From the NCBI GenBank assembly GCA_020883125.1, contig JAHREW010000001.1, positions 35,599 to 99,598 of the forward strand: a DNA stretch of 64,000 bases, in the 5' to 3' direction. Position 1 is the stretch's first letter, and the number at the start of each line of letters is the position of its first letter. Both the position numbers and the translations under genes were made by a program. This document shows positions 56,201 to 61,702 of the stretch, one piece after another. The DNA comes from Microcoleus sp. CAWBG506. GTDB taxonomy: Bacteria > Cyanobacteriota > Cyanobacteriia > Cyanobacteriales > Microcoleaceae. Below the pieces are notes generated by a model. That model made no database searches. It was not told where the DNA came from and was given only the letters and a program-made list of their open reading frames with translations.

Positions 56201-56696
56201 CGATTCCGACTAGGGAATTCTCCACTACGGAGCGATATTTTGCTTCACTTTTTCGCAAAGCTTCTTGGTTGTGTTGTCTTTCCACTGCGTAACGCAGCGA
56301 TCGCATTAACACTTCGCTGTCTATTTTTCTTTTGACTAGATAATCTTGAGCTCCTGTTTGGATCGACTGCACGGCTAATTCTTCATCGTTGCGAGCCGTG
56401 AGCACCACGATCGGAGTATTGACGCTGTATTCTTGAATTTTAACAATTGTACTTAAGTCTTGACTGTCCGGCAGCGACAGATCTAGTAATATGACATCAA
56501 ATTTTTCCTTTAGTAAAAGCTCCTGTGCTTTACTCAGGCGATCGGCGCGACTTATCCATAGCCTTTGGGACAACGATCGGGAAACATTGGTATCTAATAA
56601 TAATTCTTCGATCAGCTCAGCTTCGGCCCGATTGTCTTCGACGAGGAGAACCTTAAAGCCATTGCGCTCTGCGGTTGGGTTCAAAACTGATATCAT
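50223..56696 (-). CDS. Giant hybrid histidine kinase: REC, nine PAS, two GAF, HK, REC
   Basis: 2157 residues from the ATG at 56696 (MISVLNPTAERNGFKVLLVEDNRAE). The track's extra 99 N-terminal residues are basic, unlike any domain, and are dropped. Order: receiver (DVILLDLSLPDSQDL), seven PAS, GAF (DFEIAIANVLRFLCNAIGWN), two PAS, second GAF, HisKA (MSHELRTPLNGILGYIQLL, His near 1651), HATPase ([27 protein letters not shown]) and C-terminal receiver (LILMDLLMPVMDGWEATRRL, LSKPL). The second GAF has DPCF (Cys1519) and AECY (Cys1547), the paired cysteines of DXCF cyanobacteriochromes, with ILQGEKLWGLLIAHHCTDPRPW. It may therefore be a blue/green-type photosensor embedded in a phosphorelay; this is inference. 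The C-terminal 100 residues form a helical tail. Confidence 0.92.
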   Translation of the reverse strand: MISVLNPTAERNGFKVLLVEDNRAEAELIEELLLDTNVSRSLSQRLWISRADRLSKAQELLLKEKFDVILLDLSLPDSQDLSTIVKIQEYSVNTPIVVLTARNDEELAVQSIQTGAQDYLVKRKIDSEVLMRSLRYAVERQHNQEALRKSEAKYRSVVENSLVGIAILAAPLSPSQPEKCEWLEVNDALCNLLGYDREELLQGNWEKLTFPEDWQASSEQLKKILTGNSEGYVLDKRWRKKDGGIVYTRVSLRCIRSQDGSIDRMIKVVLDVSDRHRYEVQLKASRQFLKHTINATPDPIFVKDEQHRWVVLNDAFCELMGKPRTELIGKSGYEFLPEETANLFLQKDAAVLKTGIPDQTEEIFIDRSGKKRIISTKKLIFKTAEGTKMLVGTIRDVTEYKRQQIALKQTQFRLDKMTANVPGMIYQFRINKDGHKKFSYVSSGCTKIYELAPKELEKNAELGFENIHPDDLEEFHKSIKNSATTLLPWHQQWRQIMPDKVKWLQGAAKPEKQANGDLVWDGLVMDITELKQTQKERDRFFNISLDLLCIAGLDGYFRRLNPAWSNALGYSEGELIAKPFIEFVHPEDRAITIAKLETLKSGNPVINLENRYLCQDGTYKWLSWTASPFAEEGLIYAVARDVTLNKQAETELRKSEATNRALLNAIPDMMFRCRADGTFVDFKPAKEPNITLKQSIFIGKKVQDILPSIFADKIVSGNKQAIDDGEIQIVEYPMSVNGELYDFEARIVFCSDDDIIAIVRNISDRKRSESAIQRQAAAMSAASEGIAIIGAGGEFIYCNAAQLKMYGYESPEAMFAQSWKICYESAELQRLEQEILPTLTAKGYCNTEAMGCRRDGSNFPQELSLTMLAGGEIISIVRDLSAKKQAELKLQDSQRFAEKIAEASPNILYVYDLIEHKIIYANASMSHVLGYTVQELQDMGLEMISQLMHPEDLSKIPDYLQQVETGCQGDIFEVEYRVQHKDGSWRWIVSRDTVFMKTPDGRLKQILGAGTDITESKQTEDEIKLLLAATQAISQSPDFEIAIANVLRFLCNAIGWNFAEAWIPAANGTVLEPSQSWYASDQTLQAFGRESAQFVLPLGVGLPGRIWLTKQMEWREDISDSVNPVFSRWQLAIKSGLKACFGIPIMAEGEVLAILVFYQRNRSALEGRIVDLVKAVATQLGSHIQRKQAEEQLRKSEERWQLVLKGNQDGIWDFNLQTNEIFRSARWKEIIGYSDTEIDTNNSEWTERIHPEDAWRVQTAIQDYLDRKTPNYASEYRLLCKDGRYKWVLARAQAVWDQAGNPLRMVGSMTDISDRKQAELELLKVTQAVESTSDAIAITDLKGRSIYHNQAFIQRYGYTVEELNTVNAAEAMYVQPKIYKQIYKTLRTGLSWSDEIELKTKNGEAVTTLVRADNIKDENGNFIGSVGVITDISQRKKVEKTLRQQLNREQLAVAMLERIRGSLNLEEILTTTVEEVRLFLQVDRTVIYQFTPSWSGFIAVESVKEDCMAIAGREIYDPCFGEAYVDLYKDGRIRATDDVYNAGIAECYLILLTELHVRASLVVPILQGEKLWGLLIAHHCTDPRPWHKFEADCLQQLAVQLAIAIQQSTLFQKAQTEITDRKQAEAALQLAKEAAEAANRAKSDFLANMSHELRTPLNGILGYIQLLKNERNLTTEQLDILTNALQCGNHLLTLINDVLDLAKIEANKMDLSVSEVDFRNLIKNIVDLFKMRSDQKGIAFNYEELSVLPNYVLADEKRVRQVLINLLSNAVKFTDRGGVTLKVGYVDNVAEYASPISFINSSSTAANRDGMATLAPNLEPQKQSIAPGDATEAPNLAKLPPTKIRFQVEDSGIGIRENKLAEIFLPFHQVGDHSNVVEGTGLGLSISQKIVNMMGSQIHVESTSGIGSIFWLDIDLPAVAQCSEIPSPPEKHRIVGFVSLKRKVLVVDDNEANRAMLHKMLSRLGFEIVEATDGEDCLHKALQFQPDLILMDLLMPVMDGWEATRRLRHLPELKDAVILALSASVYETTRQESILAGCNGFLSKPLQNNELLESLRVNLGLEWVYEEGASANKRKAPTPKTASDLAAADSKIVSPPCESVLALLRLCAMGDIEAILEEIAKLENSDPKLVPFAHHVRQLAKGFQIKQIRAFLKEHLS

Positions 56697-57355
56697 AAAT
56701 ACCCAGATTTTTATCGTAAAGCAGTCGTAGTAACCATTATAGCATATAAGCAATTCTATATTGAAATATGCAAGTGGGAATAGTTTAAAACTTGTTGACT
56801 GAATTCTACCTGACTCAGCGGAAATTTGCGACTCCCCTGAGTAAGAAAATCGTTGACACACCTTTAAAAGCGATCGTCCCCTCAAAATCCACAGGAGGGA
56901 TGAATACGGGGGTTGTGACCTAGTTCTTTTGTCTTTGCTTGATGATAGCTGATACCTCCTAGTCGCTGCCATCTTTTTACTTGTCGCAACCAAGGAAATT
57001 TTTCTCGTGTCTATTGTGTTTTACCAAAAAAGTGATAATCTATAAATAGAGGCAATAAACAATATTGAGCTAGGGAGCCTCTGGCACGCTCTGTGCATAA
57101 ATACACTTAAATTAACTTTAAGGAGCCGGGGATCAAGGTTTTAGTGATAATTAAATAGTTTTACTTGGAGACAATCTTAGCTGTTAAGGTTAGTAATTCA
57201 TTGGATTGAATGATTAGCAGGCGGGATACAGCTAATAAATAGTGACGGAAAAATCAATAATTCGGGATATTTAGAGATTGACTTCGTAAGAAAACTAAGT
57301 TCAAACTTTTTGCTGTCCTTTGACCGAAATGAGCTAAAAAGTAGAGGAAAAAGCA
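56697..57355. other. Divergent spacer between giant kinase and ppsA
   Basis: Spacer of 659 bases. AT-rich with the small palindrome TCATTGGATTGAATGA at about 57199-57214 and GAGG about 9 bases before the ppsA ATG (AGAGGAAAAAGCAATG). No RNA gene was recognised, and no clear -35/-10 pair could be assigned. The long ppsA leader suggests post-transcriptional control, which is speculative. Confidence 0.4.
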
Positions 57356-59833
57356 ATGACCCAAAAATTAGCAATTCCAGAAAAGCAGCTTCAAATTCCC
57401 AAAGACAAAGCCTTAATATTATGGTTCGATGAAGTCGGCATCGCTGACATCCCCTTAGTTGGTGGCAAAAATGCTTCCTTGGGGGAAATGATTCAACAGC
57501 TAACCCCCAAAGGAGTGAATGTTCCCAACGGGTTTGCAACTACAGCATACGCTTACCGCTACTTCATCGAGTCGGCGGGTTTAGATAGTAAACTGCGCGA
57601 ACTTTTTGCTGACTTGGAAGTCGAAAATGTCAACAACCTGCGCCAAAAAGGCAAGCAAGCGCGATCGCTAATTCTGGAAACGCCGTTTCCGCAAGACTTG
57701 CAAGCGGCGATCGCCAGCGCTTACGATAAATTGTGCGATCGCTATGGCGAGAGTACAGATGTAGCAGTTCGTTCCTCCGCCACCGCCGAAGACTTACCAG
57801 ACGCCAGCTTCGCCGGACAACAAGAAACCTACCTCAACGTACATGGCTGCACCAGCGTGCTCGAATGCAGCCACAAATGCTTTGCTTCCATATTCACCGA
57901 CAGGGCGATTTCCTACCGTCAACTCCGAGGCTTCGACCATTTTGATGTGGCCTTATCAGTAGGTGTGCAAAAAATGGTGCGATCGGACTTAGCATCCTCC
58001 GGTGTCATGTTCAGCATCGACACAGAAACCGGTTTCAAAAATGCCGCCCTGATCACCGCAGCCTATGGATTGGGGGAAAACATCGTTCAAGGTGCCGTAA
58101 ACCCCGATGAATACCTAGTCTTCAAACCAACCTTGAAACAAGGTTTCCGCCCAATTCTCGACAAACGACTCGGCACCAAAAAAATTAAAATGGTGTACGA
58201 TATTGGCGGTTCCAAATACACCAAAAACGTCTCAGTAGCAACCACAGAACGGGAAAAATTTGCCATTAACGATGACGAAATTCTGCAATTAGCACAGTGG
58301 GCAGTATTAATAGAAGAACACTACTCCCAAGTGCGCGGAACTCCCACGCCCATGGACATCGAGTGGGCAAAAGACGGTAATACCGGCGAATTATTCATCG
58401 TCCAAGCGCGACCGGAAACAGTACAATCTCAAAAATCAGTTACGGTTTTGCGGAGTTACAAACTGCAAGGTTCTAGCGCTGTTTTGGCGAAGGGACGGGC
58501 TGTGGGCGAGGCTATTGGACAAGGGAAAGCCCGCGTAATTTTAGAAGTTAGCGAAATCGCGGAATTTGAAGCAGGGGAAGTTTTAGTTACCAACAAAACA
58601 GACCCCGATTGGGAACCCATTATGAAAAAAGCCAGTGCGATTGTCACCAACTCTGGCGGCCGCACTTGTCATGCAGCAATCATTGCGCGAGAAATGGGAA
58701 TTCCGGCAATTGTTGGCACCAGTGATGGGACAAAACTCTTAAAGAATGGTCAAGAAATCACTATTTCTTGTGCCGAAGGAGAGGAAGGCAAAGTTTATTC
58801 TGGTTTGGTGCCGTTTGTAGTACAAGAAAGTGCGATCGACAATTTACCCCGCACTCGCACTCAAATCTTAATGAATGTCGGCAACCCCGAAGAAGCCTTT
58901 GGTTTATCAGCAATTCCTTGCGACGGCGTGGGATTGGCGCGACTGGAATTCATCATTGCCAATCACATTAAAGCACACCCCTTAGCACTGATTCACTTTA
59001 ACAAATTGGTAGATAAATCCGTCAAACGCGAAATTGCCAAACTCACAGCGCTTTACGAACACAAGCCCGATTTCTTTACCGACAAATTAGCCCACGGAAT
59101 TGGCACCATTGCCGCTGCATTCTATCCCAATCCTGTCATCGTGCGGATGAGCGATTTCAAGAGCAATGAATACGCTAATCTGTTAGGAGGGCGACAGTTT
59201 GAACCCAAAGAAGAAAACCCCATGATTGGGTGGCGGGGTGCCTCTCGCTATTACGACCCAAATTACCGCGAAGCTTATGCTTTGGAATGCAAAGCCCTGA
59301 AGCGAGTTCGCAATGAAATGGGCTTGACAAATGTGATTCCGATGATTCCGTTTTGCCGCACCCCGGAGGAGGGGCGAAAGGTGTTAGCGGAGATGGCCAA
59401 ACACGGTTTAGTCAAGGGCGAAAATGGCTTGCAGGTATATGTGATGTGCGAATTGCCTAGCAATGTCATATTTGCTGATGAATTCGCCCAGGTATTTGAT
59501 GGATTCTCGATCGGCTCTAACGATCTGACTCAGCTAACATTGGGATTAGACCGGGATTCTGCTTTAGTTGCGCACATTTTTGACGAACGAAATGAAGCTG
59601 TGAAGCGGATGGTGGAAATTGCGATTAAAGCGGCGAAAAAATACGGCCGCAAGATTGGAATTTGCGGTCAAGCCCCTAGTGATTATCCTGAATTTGCTCG
59701 GTTCTTGGTTGAGTTGGGAATTGATTCGATTAGTTTGAATCCTGATTCTGTTTTGAAGACTTTGTTGGATGTTGCTAAGGTTGAGAGTACGGCTTCGATG
59801 ATGGACTTGGTGATGAATGTAGCGCCTGTTTAA
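57356..59833 (+). CDS. ppsA: Phosphoenolpyruvate synthase
   Basis: 825 residues, the expected size. Converts pyruvate, ATP and water to PEP, AMP and phosphate in gluconeogenic metabolism. The N-terminal ATP-binding domain (PLVGGKNASLGEMIQQLTPK, AVRSSATAEDLPDASFAGQQ) spans about 1-360. The phosphohistidine domain has the catalytic GGRTCHAAIIAREMGIPAIV (His439). The C-terminal PEP/pyruvate TIM-barrel domain has RMSDFKSNEYANLLGG, FSIGSNDLTQLTLGLDRD and CGQAPSDYPEFARFLVELGI, the last carrying the proton-donor Cys. All catalytic residues appear intact. Monocistronic, with its own terminator. Confidence 0.95.
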   Translation: MTQKLAIPEKQLQIPKDKALILWFDEVGIADIPLVGGKNASLGEMIQQLTPKGVNVPNGFATTAYAYRYFIESAGLDSKLRELFADLEVENVNNLRQKGKQARSLILETPFPQDLQAAIASAYDKLCDRYGESTDVAVRSSATAEDLPDASFAGQQETYLNVHGCTSVLECSHKCFASIFTDRAISYRQLRGFDHFDVALSVGVQKMVRSDLASSGVMFSIDTETGFKNAALITAAYGLGENIVQGAVNPDEYLVFKPTLKQGFRPILDKRLGTKKIKMVYDIGGSKYTKNVSVATTEREKFAINDDEILQLAQWAVLIEEHYSQVRGTPTPMDIEWAKDGNTGELFIVQARPETVQSQKSVTVLRSYKLQGSSAVLAKGRAVGEAIGQGKARVILEVSEIAEFEAGEVLVTNKTDPDWEPIMKKASAIVTNSGGRTCHAAIIAREMGIPAIVGTSDGTKLLKNGQEITISCAEGEEGKVYSGLVPFVVQESAIDNLPRTRTQILMNVGNPEEAFGLSAIPCDGVGLARLEFIIANHIKAHPLALIHFNKLVDKSVKREIAKLTALYEHKPDFFTDKLAHGIGTIAAAFYPNPVIVRMSDFKSNEYANLLGGRQFEPKEENPMIGWRGASRYYDPNYREAYALECKALKRVRNEMGLTNVIPMIPFCRTPEEGRKVLAEMAKHGLVKGENGLQVYVMCELPSNVIFADEFAQVFDGFSIGSNDLTQLTLGLDRDSALVAHIFDERNEAVKRMVEIAIKAAKKYGRKIGICGQAPSDYPEFARFLVELGIDSISLNPDSVLKTLLDVAKVESTASMMDLVMNVAPV

Positions 59834-59940
59834 CAGATAATTTTATCTCTGTGAGACATCTCCCATAATCCCTAGGGAGGATTGTAGAGGGCGATGCAGC
59901 CTCAAGCTACTGTTGCATGATTTTGGATAATTGGCCTTAG

Positions 59941-59973
59941 AACCCCGACTTCACCCTCAGAAGTCGGGGTTTT
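59941..59973 (+). terminator. Intrinsic terminator after ppsA
   Basis: AACCCCGACTTC, loop ACCCTCA, GAAGTCGGGGTT, then TT. A perfect 12-bp stem about 110 bases after the ppsA stop. The intervening segment carries the AGACATCTCCCATAAT repeat half. Confidence 0.8.
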
Positions 59974-60120
59974 ACCGTCAGGTGATTGTTGACTGTTGAC
60001 TGCTATCTGCAAATTCTCTTGTGGGATCTCAACTCGCAGCCACGCACGCGGACGATTCATACTCTACTTGATGAACCTGCAATATGCTGTATGACTTATA
60101 ACTAATGACTGATGACTAAT

Positions 60121-60229
60121 GATATCAATTCCGGTTGTATCGTCAGGTGATTTAACCGCGAAGGCGCGAAGTACGCGAAGGCAGAGAAGAGAGAGTTTAA
60201 TAATTCCGATGAAGAGAGGATTTTATATG
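60121..60229. repeat. Dispersed 107-bp repeat, copy 3
   Basis: Same sequence order as 48630-48736 (GATATCAATTCCGGTTGTAT to GAGAGGATTTTATATGA) with a few substitutions and short indels. The track ORF 60119-60355 runs through it and is not considered real. Confidence 0.88.
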
Positions 60230-60682
60230 ACTATCGCCTCTTTTTTTAAAAAAAATCCGGTTACAAATCCCCTAATTTCTTGTTATATTTATGTGAAAAA
60301 AAGCTTGTATAGTATAACTTTAAAGGCTTTCAACTACCCAGGTATTGAGGGGTAATAAACCCGGATTTAAATTAAATTTAATACGGCTATCAACTCAACT
60401 ATAAACGGGCGTTCTAATTTATATAGAAGGCATCGGTTAGGCGATCGCAGATATTACTCCCGAAACTATTGACGTTCCCCTTTAAAAGGTCTAACTTATA
60501 TAAGGGATTGCATCTACGAGTATTTGCGGATAGGCTAATTATAAGTTACTATGTACTTAGGTGTGAAGAGTTTTGTTTCAAATTGTTCTGAATCAGGAGA
60601 TTTAATACCGACTACTTAAAACCTCATAGAAGCTAGGGCTAGCTTAGGCTTGACAGCACTGGCATTGTAGAAAGTGTTTTTT

Positions 60683-60820
60683 ATGGTTAAGCAAATTAAC
60701 CCTAAAGATTTGCCCTTAGACAGATGGCAAATCTCCAACCTACTTTCTCAAACAGAGTCGGAAAAAAAATCACACTCCTGGATGCAATTGTTACAATTGC
60801 TATGGTGTTCTAAAGTATAG
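60683..60820 (+). CDS. Possible small protein (45 aa)
   Basis: MVKQINPKDLPLDRWQISNL followed by a polar helix and WMQLLQLLWCSKV. It has an ATG start and a mixed, protein-like composition, but no clear ribosome site. Lies in the spacer upstream of the surface-protein gene. No family recognised, so this is a low-confidence candidate. Confidence 0.25.
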   Translation: MVKQINPKDLPLDRWQISNLLSQTESEKKSHSWMQLLQLLWCSKV

Positions 60821-60852
60821 ATTTTGCTTTTCCGGGTTACAATTCATCAATT

Positions 60853-61034
60853 TTTGAGCATCCTCATCGATACAGGGTATGTCTATTTCCAGAGGATGAA
60901 TTATCAGCCGCCTAATTTTGAGCATCCTCATCGATACAGGGTACATCTATTTCCAGAGGATGAATTATCAGCCGCCTAATTTTGAGCATCCTCATCGATA
61001 CAGGGTACATCTATTTCCAGAGGATGAATTATCA
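60853..61034. repeat. Three tandem copies of a 64-bp unit
   Basis: Unit TTTGAGCATCCTCATCGATA, CAGGGTAYRTCTATTTCCAG, AGGATGAATTATCAGCCGCC starts at 60853, 60917 and 60981; copy 3 is incomplete after GAATTATCA. Copies 2 and 3 are identical over their shared length. Each contains CATCCTC...GAGGATG, seven-base inverted arms about 26 bases apart. No spacer diversity, so it is not a CRISPR. Confidence 0.93.
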
Positions 61035-61147
61035 ACAGCCAAGGGTGAAATTAGGTCAACGGATTCTGCAAGGTAGCAATCCTAACCATTTAATTTTCCG
61101 TGTAGCACTAAGGCAAAAAAAGCCATTTTCTAGGAAATATCGTGGAT

Positions 61148-61197
61148 ATCTCGCCTGAGATATGGATGCACAAACCGGGTGTGTGAACCCCCGTTCG
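61148..61197. repeat. Repeat shared with 25263-25313
   Basis: TCTCGCCTGAG, GCACAAACCGGGT and CCCCCGTTCGT occur in the same order and spacing as near 25263. This indicates a dispersed element of about 50 bases in the genome. Confidence 0.65.
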
Positions 61198-61702
61198 TAA
61201 ATTTGTGGTAATTATTGCTACCTGTTTGTGGAAATCAGGGCTATAGCGATTTTCAATACATGGAAGTATGAGTCGATCGCTCGCCAATCACCGATGAATT
61301 GTTACCTAGAACACCATGGCTAAATCAGACTGTCTATCGTAGAGGCTAACGAGGGAGAATACCATCAAAAACTTTTTGATAATTCCTGTTTTTGCCGACG
61401 GGTGGACGTAATAGATCTTTGTTAACCCCAATTGCACTTCCAAACAGAATGTAAACAGCACTAATAAATTGATAGCAATAAATCTAACTTGGGGCTTGGG
61501 CTTCTAAAATATTCTCCCTCGTTTGGTAATACTTGCAACGCTATCAAATACCAATTAATAGACTATTAATTTGAATGTGTAAATTCATTTTTAAAGTAGT
61601 CACCCACAACTCAAAAGAGCTGAATGTATTACTTTAAATGCCCAATAAATCGGTTGTCCAAAAAATACTTTTTGTTTAGAAATTTTCTGAGTTTTTTTAA
61701 TC

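Noticed and set aside
56697-56993. N-terminal 99 codons of the giant kinase ORF
   Set aside because: Lacks domain character and precedes a good ATG directly before the receiver; treated as upstream spacer.
60119-60355. 78-codon ORF
   Set aside because: It lies within a dispersed repeat that is non-coding at its other copies.
60853-61034. CRISPR array
   Set aside because: The repeated unit includes everything; there are no unique spacers between copies, and no cas genes are in the window.
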